Assembly: GCA_937983015.1 (NCBI GenBank)
Contig: CALKAK010000182.1
Location: 1 to 25,746, forward strand
Source of the DNA: an uncultured Bacillaceae bacterium
GTDB taxonomy: Bacteria > Bacillota > Bacilli > Bacillales > Caldibacillaceae
Direction of reading: 5' to 3'
Length of the DNA stretch: 25,746 nucleotides
Shown here: one piece after another, positions 13,353 through 20,144 of the stretch
Layout: each line of letters opens with the position of its first letter
Numbering within the stretch: position 1 is the stretch's first letter
The notes under the pieces: model-generated
Told to the model about the DNA's origin: nothing
The model's database searches: none
What the model saw: only the letters and a program-made list of their open reading frames with translations
Made by a program: the position numbers and the translations under genes

Positions 13353-14426
13353 ATGCGTAGATTTTGGCGATTTTTGGAAACGATTGTCATAGGTTCGATC
13401 GGCGGAATGATCTTTTATCGGTTTCAACTACCCCTGCCGTTTATCCTCGGCAGCCTGACATTTATTACCCTCTGGCAAGGACTGATGCTGAGGACCTTTT
13501 ATTTACCCGCTCCGGTGGTTGATACGGGGTTCATCATTCTCGGAATTAATTTTGGCCTTGCCTTTACTTTGGATACATTCCGTACTATCAGCATGTATAT
13601 TTTGCCCTTTTTAATCATCGTTTTGATCATGCTTTTTTTCTGCGTTTTTATCGGTTTGGCGATTGCGAGGAAATTAGCGATCGACCCGGTGACGAGCGTG
13701 TTTGCCTGTATTCCCGGTGGTTTGACGGAGATGACCTTAGCCAGCAAAGCCCTTGGTGCCAATGAAACTCATGTTGCCATATTCCAGACGATTCGTTTGT
13801 TGACAGTGATCTTTATCGTTCCCTTCACGCTTACCCGGCTATTTTCCGTGGTGGGACGAACACCGCTTGCTACCGAACCGGTACTCGTTCCATCTTTCAC
13901 TTTCACGTACCTTTTATATCTTATTCCCGCGTGTGCAGGTTTCTTCTTAAAAAAACGGATTCCCGCCGGCATCATTATCGGTTCGCTTGGTACAACGGCG
14001 CTCATGAATCTCACGTCCCTTACGCTACCGGAAATTCCATCGTACCTGGTCGCTATGGCGCAAATCGCATTCGGCGCCAATTTGGGCATGGGAATTACCT
14101 TTAGTGAACTGAAAAAAGCGGGGAGGTACGGTTTTTATTTTCTCGGAGCGGCCTTAGTTATCGTCGTGTTCTCTATGCTTTGTGGCGCTTTGTTTGCCCT
14201 TTTCACGCCGTTGAATCTACAAACGGCTTTATTGTCGACGGCGCCGGGTGGATTGTTTGAAATGGTCGTTACGGCTACATCGGTCAATGGCGATCCAGCG
14301 ATCGTTAGTTCGCTCCAATTGATTCGTATTTTGCTTATCGTAACAATCGTCCCCTCCGTATTAAAATGGTATTTTACCAAATATGTGTATAATCACATCG
14401 AGAATTCGACACGCGGGAAAACATGA
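13353..14426 (+). CDS. AbrB-family integral membrane protein (PF05145)
   Basis: This encodes 357 residues with about ten hydrophobic segments. Two homologous gating halves are visible: FACIPGGLTEMTLASKALG in the first half and STAPGGLFEMVVTATSVNG near the C-terminus, each followed by an 'xxxQLIRILLIVxIVP'-type helix. This is the membrane 'AbrB duplication' family (E. coli AbrB-like), often mislabelled as ammonia monooxygenase or as the unrelated AbrB regulator. The transported substrate is not known. ATG 13353 follows AAAGTGGTG; the GTG at 13341 lies on that site. It is monocistronic. Confidence 0.85.
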   Translation: MRRFWRFLETIVIGSIGGMIFYRFQLPLPFILGSLTFITLWQGLMLRTFYLPAPVVDTGFIILGINFGLAFTLDTFRTISMYILPFLIIVLIMLFFCVFIGLAIARKLAIDPVTSVFACIPGGLTEMTLASKALGANETHVAIFQTIRLLTVIFIVPFTLTRLFSVVGRTPLATEPVLVPSFTFTYLLYLIPACAGFFLKKRIPAGIIIGSLGTTALMNLTSLTLPEIPSYLVAMAQIAFGANLGMGITFSELKKAGRYGFYFLGAALVIVVFSMLCGALFALFTPLNLQTALLSTAPGGLFEMVVTATSVNGDPAIVSSLQLIRILLIVTIVPSVLKWYFTKYVYNHIENSTRGKT

Positions 14427-14480
14427 TGTAAGAACAATAGAGCCGGTAATTATGGAGTTTCGGGGACATTATGTTAAAAT

Positions 14481-14507
14481 AAAAAAATACAGGGTTTTAA
14501 ACCCTGT
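14481..14507 (-). terminator. Terminator after the 58-residue membrane protein gene
   Basis: Arms ACAGGGTTT and AAACCCTGT with almost no loop, followed on the reverse strand by ATTTTTTT. Confidence 0.85.
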
Positions 14508-14528
14508 CGTTGATGGTGGTGAGGATGT

Positions 14529-14705
14529 TCACTTTACGACTTTCAAGTGCTTTTTCCTTTTCGTCTCACTGCCAAGGCCAGCAGCGATGAGTGCAGTGAT
14601 AAAACTTAATCCGAACAATACATAACTAAAACCAACAGCACCGGCCATGAAAGAGACGTAGTAACCAACGAGCAAAAGCAACGATAAGAAGAAAGCGGTT
14701 AACAT
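14529..14705 (-). CDS. Small two-helix membrane protein, 58 residues
   Basis: MLTAFFLSLLLLVGYYVSFM and GFSYVLFGLSFITALIAAGL form two membrane helices, followed by a basic tail (SETKRKKHLKVVK) that should face the cytoplasm. It resembles small DUF5325/YlaF-type proteins, but I am not certain of the family. AAAGGAG precedes ATG 14705 by eight bases; the ATG at 14711 is too close to that site. It has its own SigA promoter (14768-14796) and terminator, so it is a complete one-gene unit. Confidence 0.7.
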   Translation of the reverse strand: MLTAFFLSLLLLVGYYVSFMAGAVGFSYVLFGLSFITALIAAGLGSETKRKKHLKVVK

Positions 14706-14767
14706 CTTCATACTCCTTTTTGAAAATCCTCACAGATTCGTCAAAAATATCACCTTTGTTTGACTTT

Positions 14768-14796
14768 ATTGTAAAAGAATTTGACAGATTTGTAAA
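14768..14796 (-). promoter_or_regulatory. SigA promoter for the 58-residue membrane protein
   Basis: On the reverse strand TTTACA (14796-14791), 17 bases, TACAAT (14773-14768): five of six matches in each hexamer with ideal spacing. Confidence 0.7.
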
Positions 14797-14980
14797 CGAA
14801 TATGCTTATAAAACGAAAAAATTGTCGAAAATTTGACTGGAGAGACGTTTTTTTCCATGTTTTCACATTTTGTTCAAAAATATGGGTATTGAGGAAATAC
14901 GTCGTCGTTTGATTTGCTATGATCACCGTTTGAACGACTCGAAAATTAAGTTAAAATGATTTTTTGTTTGTATCGTTACG

Positions 14981-14989
14981 TGATATACT
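14981..14989 (+). promoter_or_regulatory. Extended -10 promoter for signal peptidase
   Basis: TGATATACT is identical to the extended -10 element in front of the AbrB-family gene. It lies 37 bases before the GTG start; the -35 is weak. Confidence 0.55.
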
Positions 14990-15026
14990 AAGGATTAACT
15001 AGAAGCTTTCGAGGAGAGAGTCGTCC

Positions 15027-15563
15027 GTGGAAAAGGTATTCAACGAAGTTTTGTCCTGGCTGAAATCGATTCTTATCGCCGTCGTCATCGTTTTTATCAT
15101 GCGCCAATTCGTCTTTGCCCCATCCATCGTCTACGGTGAATCGATGGAACCGACCTTCGCTAATAATGACCGGATCATCGTCAGTAAAATATCTGAAGTC
15201 GAGCGTTTCGATATTATCGTTTTCAATGCACCGGATGGGGAGGATTATTACATAAAACGGGTCATCGGAATTCCCGGTGATGCGATAATGATGAAAGATG
15301 GGATCCTTTACATTAACGGTGAACCACAAGAAGAACCTTATTTACATAGAGGTAAGTTTTTTGCCGGAAATATTACAGGAGATTTTACCCTGGAACAGTT
15401 GACCGGTGAAGAAAGGGTACCGGAAGATTCGTATTTCGTCCTTGGGGATAATCGCTTGCATAGTAAAGATAGCCGGGTATTCGGGTTTATTCATAAAGAT
15501 GCGGTAATCGGTGAGGTGAAATTCCGCTTTTACCCTTTTTCAGGTTTTGGCTTTATAAAATAA
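15027..15563 (+). CDS. lepB: Type I signal peptidase
   Basis: This encodes 178 residues of the Gram-positive SipS/SipT type. A single N-terminal membrane anchor (about residues 12-30) is followed by the catalytic Ser39 in GESMEPT, the box RFDIIVFNAP, the catalytic Lys77 in YYIKRVIGIPGD, and the C-terminal boxes LGDNRLHSKDSRVFGFI. It cleaves signal peptides of secreted proteins on the outer face of the membrane and may process the LysM hydrolase encoded at 20145-21611. The start is GTG 15027 with GAGGAGAGAG upstream. It has its own promoter and a short terminator, so it is monocistronic. Confidence 0.95.
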   Translation: MEKVFNEVLSWLKSILIAVVIVFIMRQFVFAPSIVYGESMEPTFANNDRIIVSKISEVERFDIIVFNAPDGEDYYIKRVIGIPGDAIMMKDGILYINGEPQEEPYLHRGKFFAGNITGDFTLEQLTGEERVPEDSYFVLGDNRLHSKDSRVFGFIHKDAVIGEVKFRFYPFSGFGFIK

Positions 15564-15577
15564 AGGTTATGTCTCAG

Positions 15578-15602
15578 ACCCGTGAAGAAGCGGGTTTTTT
15601 TA
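15578..15602 (+). terminator. Terminator after signal peptidase
   Basis: A short stem ACCCG/CGGGT with an eight-base loop, followed by TTTTTT. Confidence 0.7.
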
Positions 15603-15773
15603 TGAACTTTTGCGAATTTTTTCGATAATTGCCGATTTGTTTAGAAAAATGACCGTTTATATCCATTCAGGAAACTATTTGTCGAAGGTTTTTAAAAGGA
15701 ATTTCTCTATTCATGTGGAAATGATGTAATACAAGCAGGATGCGGAGAGACTGGAATAAGGAGGCGGGCTCCA

Positions 15774-16445
15774 TTGTTCTGGAAAATTGCCGATTTAACC
15801 CGGGAAGTAAAAAGGCGGCTTGAGATCGACGATTTAAGTAAAAAAACCGTCGATGCATGGTTCCGCCATCTCGAAAAAATGGGCATTCATTATGTAAATC
15901 GTACAGTCGAAACGAATGAAAAAGTATACGATGAGCTCGATTTGGAAATCGCCATGTTCATCCGGAAAAGGCGAGAAGAAAACTGGCCACTCACGAAAAT
16001 TTTTGGTGCTGTGGCGGAAAACTTTCCCGTTCGCCCTTTTCCTGTCATAAAAGAATCGCAAAATTCTTTCCCCTCAGAAAGAGCCGGACATATCAAAGAG
16101 TCGGTGCTTACTGAATTGAAAAAAGCGATGACCGAGGTGGCCAGCGCTCAAATGGAAGAACTAAAAAAAGAATTCCATGGATTGCTCACACCAAAAGAGA
16201 ATCGTCAGGAAACGGCAATTGCCGAACGGGAGCGCTTGTTTCAAGAAATGGTTTTAAGGAAACGGATAGAGTACCGACTGGAACAGGAAGCGCTCATCGC
16301 CTGGTCGAAAAAACCAGAGGAGGAACGATTCGTTCGCAAAGGCTGGTTTCGCAAAGAGGAGGACCGGGATAAACGAGAGTTATTTGTGAAAGAATATGTA
16401 TTTCGTCATTATGAATCCCGTCTGCGCAAGGAATTGCTCTCTTGA
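15774..16445 (+). CDS. MerR-type HTH protein with long C-terminal helical region (RacA-like)
   Basis: This encodes 223 residues. An N-terminal winged-helix segment (DDLSKKTVDAWFRHLEKMG, then VYDELDLEIAMFIRKRREEN) resembles the MerR-like DNA-binding domain of RacA-type chromosome-anchoring or transcription factors. From about residue 105 the protein is charged and predicted helical (ELKKAMTEVASAQMEELKK; FQEMVLRKRIEYRLEQEAL), compatible with a coiled coil. There is no membrane segment. RacA itself is about 180 residues, so this is a longer relative or a different protein. The start is TTG 15774, nine bases after AAGGAGG. It is monocistronic with its own terminator. The role is inferred from the fold pattern only. 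Confidence 0.6.
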   Translation: MFWKIADLTREVKRRLEIDDLSKKTVDAWFRHLEKMGIHYVNRTVETNEKVYDELDLEIAMFIRKRREENWPLTKIFGAVAENFPVRPFPVIKESQNSFPSERAGHIKESVLTELKKAMTEVASAQMEELKKEFHGLLTPKENRQETAIAERERLFQEMVLRKRIEYRLEQEALIAWSKKPEEERFVRKGWFRKEEDRDKRELFVKEYVFRHYESRLRKELLS

Positions 16446-16472
16446 AGTTTTAACAATAAAAGACCGTCGATC

Positions 16473-16498
16473 GTCCTGTGCCACCCAGGACTTTTTTT
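16473..16498 (+). terminator. Terminator of the MerR/RacA-like gene
   Basis: Arms GTCCTG and CAGGAC with a seven-base loop, then TTTTTTT. Confidence 0.85.
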
Positions 16499-16501
16499 AT
16501 G

Positions 16502-16528
16502 AAAAAAACCGTCCTGAAGAACGGACGG
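16502..16528 (-). terminator. Terminator of the membrane-anchored unknown gene
   Basis: Arms CCGTCC and GGACGG with an eight-base loop, and seven T on the reverse strand. It sits back to back with the forward terminator at 16473-16498. Confidence 0.85.
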
Positions 16529-16534
16529 CATTTA

Positions 16535-17416
16535 TCACTCGTAATCTTCGAGGAGTTTTGTGTCCTTCGCACTGATGGCACTATAAAATTCCATGTATGG
16601 TGTTGTGATCTTAAATAAATAGGCTGTACCATTAGCCTCACGGGAAGTGTATGATTTAATATATTCGACCTTCCCTTGAAACTCGTATTCGAGTATTTCT
16701 TTAGCTTCCTGGATGGTCAGTTGTAAATCCTGTAGGCGAATGGGCTCTGCCGCTAAGGAATGCAGTTTCCAGCGGCCATCGATCTTTTGAAGTACGACCG
16801 TCCAGACGTATGCGGTATTTTCCATGCTGTTGGCCGGTTCCAGTACGGAAGCGCGGATTTGTTCTCCGGTTTTTTGTTCAACGGAAAAGCCGACCGTACC
16901 GGTATAAAAGGGGCGGAAACGAATATCACAATTGCAATAATAATGTTCGGCTAATCGTTTTAATTCATTTTCGGCAAAAGCAAAGGAAACATACGGTTCT
17001 AGCTCGTTTTTCATCAAGTGATAATCGGCAGGATTTTGGAAATCCCAGCCATGTTTCTCGCCCAATTCATTAAGGATGGTGAACACCTCATCGATGCGGC
17101 TATGGACGAGATCGAATACCTCCTCTTTTGGCAAAGGCTGTTTGCTTGATTCCACGTGTTGTTCATCCGGGGAAGTGACGGGAAATGAGTTGGAGTTATT
17201 CGTTTTTAGCCGGCGGTCTCGCTCCCTCTGTTCAGGGGAAGAGGCGATCACGATGGTGCTCACTTTTCCTTTCGCTGCACGAACCGTCTGCGGATCATGG
17301 AAGAAACGCTGGGGATGGGAGGAAACGATTTGTACAGTTCCTAAATATAAAAAATATAGTCCAACCAAAACGAATACTACAGAAAGAACTACCGGCACTA
17401 TCCGTTTTTTCTCCAT
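16535..17416 (-). CDS. Membrane-anchored extracytoplasmic protein, unknown, 293 residues
   Basis: A short basic N-terminus (MEKKR) and a hydrophobic segment (residues 6-27, VPVVLSVVFVLVGLYFLYL) are followed by a long hydrophilic region. This suggests a single-pass anchor with an outside domain. A disordered linker (about 60-95, Ser/Asn/Gln-rich) precedes a folded C-terminal half with FRPFYTGTVGFSV and YVWTVVLQKIDGRWKLHSL, a strand pattern similar to NTF2-like or DUF4440-type folds. Cys occurs only in YYCNCD. I do not recognise the family. GGGGAG lies eight bases before the ATG. It is monocistronic. Confidence 0.7.
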   Translation of the reverse strand: MEKKRIVPVVLSVVFVLVGLYFLYLGTVQIVSSHPQRFFHDPQTVRAAKGKVSTIVIASSPEQRERDRRLKTNNSNSFPVTSPDEQHVESSKQPLPKEEVFDLVHSRIDEVFTILNELGEKHGWDFQNPADYHLMKNELEPYVSFAFAENELKRLAEHYYCNCDIRFRPFYTGTVGFSVEQKTGEQIRASVLEPANSMENTAYVWTVVLQKIDGRWKLHSLAAEPIRLQDLQLTIQEAKEILEYEFQGKVEYIKSYTSREANGTAYLFKITTPYMEFYSAISAKDTKLLEDYE

Positions 17417-17599
17417 ATATAAAACTCCCCAATCTACGGTTAAAATGCAAAAACCATCATCTTTATAATATTAGACGGTTTATCTTCCATTATGTTTCAA
17501 AAAATCGAATAATTTCTGGGATCTTATATGGATGACTTACGGAACGTGCAAAAAGACGATCGGTGTAACCGATTTATCTCAACGAAACTTACCCTTTTC

Positions 17600-18052
17600 T
17601 CACAAAGTATCGTTTTTTTCTTCACTTTCGATTATCGGCGGACGTTTATTTTCTTCGGGAATCAACCGGTAATAATATAAAAACTTTTCGATGCTTTCAT
17701 CTTCCAGCCTGTACCGTTCCACATCATGAATGATCCTTTTGATTTTCTTTACATCTCGCCAGCGCAGTTTTGGGGCTTCCGGATTGGTGAGCATCCACGG
17801 ATATTCTTCACCGTGATACAAAGAGGCCTTTCCATAGCAGCGGGGGCAATGATGGTACGCCGGATAATTTTTATCGAGACGGATCTGAATTTCCTCTTGA
17901 TATCGACGATGAAACTTCCCGCACTCTTTACACTCGTATAATAAATTCAACTCATCGAGTTCAAGACGATGCGAGTAAAATATTTCGCTGATCTTATAGA
18001 TGACGGTAAACAAAGAAGCGATGATTCCTAATAGATATAACCAGATTCTCAT
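17600..18052 (-). CDS. Membrane-anchored four-cysteine zinc-ribbon protein, unknown
   Basis: This encodes 150 residues. An N-terminal hydrophobic anchor (RIWLYLLGIIASLFTVIY) is followed by a four-Cys zinc ribbon (YECKECGKFH at C41/C44 and HHCPRCYGK at C69/C72) and a charged helical tail. No catalytic motif is seen. ATG 18052 (MRIWLYL) is preferred because GGGGGGCG lies just upstream; the ATG at 18067 would turn that site into codons. TGCTATTCT near 18099-18107 on the reverse strand could be an extended -10 promoter. The family is not recognised; regulatory or redox-sensing roles are possible but unsupported. Confidence 0.65.
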   Translation of the reverse strand: MRIWLYLLGIIASLFTVIYKISEIFYSHRLELDELNLLYECKECGKFHRRYQEEIQIRLDKNYPAYHHCPRCYGKASLYHGEEYPWMLTNPEAPKLRWRDVKKIKRIIHDVERYRLEDESIEKFLYYYRLIPEENKRPPIIESEEKNDTL

Positions 18053-18305
18053 GAAGCGCCCCCCCATCCACGGGAGAATTTGTGTTACCTACTAAATCAG
18101 AATAGCACATTGATCTTGCTTTTAATTCTAGAAGGAAACAATTCTGGTTGTATGAAAAGGCGAGGCAATGATATGATAAACTTGTTCTCTTAAAATCTTC
18201 TGATTTTGATTCAATTATCATACAATTGATGCAAGGAATCAATGGTTTCTAAACGATGAGATGCACGGGAAAGAAAACGGGAACTTTGCGATGGAGACTG
18301 AACCG

Positions 18306-18929
18306 ATGTTAAAGCAAATTTGCAAATTCATCTTGTTCATGATGATACTCATCTTTGTATATTCTGCAGCGAGTATTCTCACGTACAGTCGTATGAATGA
18401 TCTAAAAAAAACCGATGCCGCGATAGTGTTGGGGGCAGCGGCATGGGGAAGGGAACCGTCCCCGGTTTTTCGCGAGCGAATCAACCATGCGATCTGGCTA
18501 TACGAACATGATTATGTCGATAAAATCATCTTTACCGGCGGGAAAAAAATCGCGGCGGATCTCGCAGAGGCGGAAGTCGGTCGAATATATGCCCTCGAAC
18601 ACGATGTTCCGGAGGAAGCAATTTTAATCGAAACCCGCTCGATGAATACAGAGGAAAATATCCGCAATGCGTTTGCAATCGGCAGCACCCACGGCTTACG
18701 AACATACACGATCGTCAGCGACCCACTTCATATGAAACGGGCGATGATGATCGCCCATCATTATGGTATCGAGGCTTATTCCTCGCCAACGGAAACTTCC
18801 GCATTTCGATCGCTAGATACGAAGATCCCCTTTTATTTTAAAGAGATTCTCTACACGAGCGGTTATCTTGTACGTTATACCTTTGAAAATATCGTCCAGA
18901 CGATAAAAGAAATATGCCTAAATGAGTGA
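18306..18929 (+). CDS. YdcF/DUF218 (SanA/ElyC-like) membrane-anchored protein
   Basis: This encodes 207 residues. An N-terminal helix (ICKFILFMMILIFVYSAASIL) is followed by a DUF218 Rossmann-like domain with the expected blocks: DAAIVLGAAAWG, RINHAIWLYEHDYVDKIIFTGG, TRSMNTEENIRNAF and IVSDPLHMKRAMMIA. SanA/ElyC relatives affect cell-envelope integrity and drug entry in enterobacteria; the reaction is unknown. ATG 18306 is preferred since GGAG lies nine bases upstream; ATG codons at 18261 and 18291 have no good ribosome site. TACAAT at 18221-18226 may be the -10. A hairpin GAGTGA/TCACTC without a T run overlaps the 3' end. Confidence 0.85.
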   Translation: MLKQICKFILFMMILIFVYSAASILTYSRMNDLKKTDAAIVLGAAAWGREPSPVFRERINHAIWLYEHDYVDKIIFTGGKKIAADLAEAEVGRIYALEHDVPEEAILIETRSMNTEENIRNAFAIGSTHGLRTYTIVSDPLHMKRAMMIAHHYGIEAYSSPTETSAFRSLDTKIPFYFKEILYTSGYLVRYTFENIVQTIKEICLNE

Positions 18930-19052
18930 TTCCCGTCACTCAAGAGAAAACGTTCCTAGAAGAGGGGCTAAGATCAGGTTCTTCCTTCCAATAATCCGTA
19001 ATATGAATCGGATCAAGCAACAGAGATTAGTATAACGTCATTTTACATGTAG

Positions 19053-19081
19053 AAAAAAGCAGGCTCCTTTACGAAGGAGCC
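19053..19081 (-). terminator. Terminator of the zinc-ribbon/HIRAN-like gene
   Basis: Arms GGCTCCTT and AAGGAGCC with the loop TACG and a T run on the reverse strand. Confidence 0.9.
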
Positions 19082-19091
19082 CGATTCAAAT

Positions 19092-19640
19092 TTACGTACT
19101 TTCACTATATAATTTTTGCGCATCATTTGTTATCAATATTTCAATATGTTTTGAAGGCTGAATTTTTTTGATGATCGAAAAAATTTTCGAACTCATCTCG
19201 ATATCTTCGATCAACTTTTTGCTGATATCGTCTGGAATCCAGCCGATTTTTTCGTAATCTTGATTTAAAACGGCGATCTTTTCGATGTCTTCCTCGACGA
19301 AAATATCCCGTTTTAAAAAAACGCGGTCATTTTCTTTCAAATCCGCGGAAATCTCTTCCCAATTCATTTCCTCATTCAGATTGAGAATGCAATTCGTATA
19401 TATATACGGTTCCGTCAAATTCCAACCGCAACTATTGCATAATTTGATATAACTCGTTTCTTCAACATAATTTAGATGATTGCATCGGGGGCATTTTAAA
19501 TGGATAAAATCCCCTTTTTCCCGGGCGGCAGCGGGCAAATTTTGACCGCGGAATTTTTTTTGGCTGTAGATGAACGCTGCGACCAGGCCGATGACCAGTA
19601 ATATTGCGATGACAATAGCGATCGTCAACGGGCTGTCCAT
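19092..19640 (-). CDS. Membrane-anchored zinc ribbon with HIRAN-like C-terminal domain
   Basis: This encodes 182 residues with three parts: an N-terminal membrane helix (TIAIVIAILLVIGLVAAFIY), a four-Cys zinc ribbon (KCPRCNHLNY at C50/C53 and LCNSCGWNL at C68/C71), and a C-terminal region. The C-terminal region reads NDRVFLKRDIFVEE, IEKIAVLNQDYEKIGWIP and DDISKKLIED. This order (F-L-K-R, then I-A-V-L-N, then K-I-G-W-I-P, then a helix) follows the HIRAN pattern known from Rad5/HLTF DNA-repair proteins. A membrane-tethered HIRAN would be unusual; the match is by eye and tentative. Start: ATG 19640 or TTG 19643 after AAAGGA; ATG 19652 abuts that site. An extended -10 (TGG-TAAAAT) lies at 19739-19747. 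Confidence 0.6.
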   Translation of the reverse strand: MDSPLTIAIVIAILLVIGLVAAFIYSQKKFRGQNLPAAAREKGDFIHLKCPRCNHLNYVEETSYIKLCNSCGWNLTEPYIYTNCILNLNEEMNWEEISADLKENDRVFLKRDIFVEEDIEKIAVLNQDYEKIGWIPDDISKKLIEDIEMSSKIFSIIKKIQPSKHIEILITNDAQKLYSEST

Positions 19641-20144
19641 CAATGATCCCATCCATCCTTTCTATAAATGTTTCCCGGAGACAGTTTGCGAATATATAGC
19701 AAACAGCGGATTCCCCTCTGGATTCGTTTTCATTTCATATTTTACCATACAATTATTCAAATTTGACAGTTTTTTTAAAATAATTGTTATTAAAAAACTA
19801 CTATCTAAACCGATATGAAAAATAGAAGGTACGATCGAATATATAACAGAACTTTCAAACTAAAAACGGCCATACATTTATTCGATATGACCGGATTTAT
19901 AGGAAAAAATACGTGTTTACGGTAATTTTTGTTAAGGGAAATACAGTCTTCGCTTCCTGGTCCCATGGTCATTTTCGATAATTTTTTTAAAAGAAATTTG
20001 CGCATCATTTTCCTTGTCAAAAGGGCGATGATGCGTTTTCTTTCCATCTGTAAATTTTGGGGAATTGGTCCTGCATCTATAAAAATAGTAAAAAAATTGT
20101 ATAATAGAATTATAGGATTTCCGGCCTGGAAGAGGAGGGGTAAG
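19641..20144. other. Intergenic region upstream of the LysM hydrolase
   Basis: No gene is supported, although one forward frame stays open from 19929 into the hydrolase gene. It contains the probable reverse-strand promoter at 19739-19747, an imperfect dyad CGGCCATA/TATGACCG at 19867-19893, a nested hairpin at 20001-20040 and a perfect TATAAT at 20100-20105, which probably starts the hydrolase transcript. The consensus elements of the c-di-AMP (ydaO) riboswitch, often found near such hydrolases, are not seen. Confidence 0.5.
20001..20040 (+). terminator. Terminator- or attenuator-like nested hairpin in the hydrolase leader
   Basis: Outer arms CGCATCAT (20001-20008) and ATGATGCG (20028-20035) enclose an inner CCTT-GTCA-AAGG-like stem and are followed by TTTTC. 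No gene ends just upstream on this strand. It lies before the TATAAT at 20100, so it may end a different transcript. Confidence 0.45.

Larger units (their letters stand above)
14706..15026. other. Divergent promoter region between the small membrane gene and signal peptidase
   Basis: No gene is seen. It contains the reverse-strand promoter at 14768-14796 and a forward extended -10 at 14981-14989. A second possible forward extended -10 (TGCTATGAT) lies near 14917-14925. TTTGAC occurs three times in the first 100 bases. Confidence 0.5.

Noticed and set aside
13499..14380. Reverse-strand frames across the AbrB-family gene
   Set aside because: They are shadows of a strongly supported membrane-protein frame, with no ribosome sites or homology pattern.
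19929..20144. A 72-codon N-terminal extension of the LysM hydrolase
   Set aside because: The frame is open, but GTG 20145 has an excellent ribosome site and begins a textbook signal peptide. The extension has no such features, and the TATAAT at 20100 lies within it.
19641..20144. c-di-AMP (ydaO) riboswitch upstream of the cell-wall hydrolase
   Set aside because: Such riboswitches often precede NlpC/P60 or LysM genes, but the conserved core elements are not present in this spacer.
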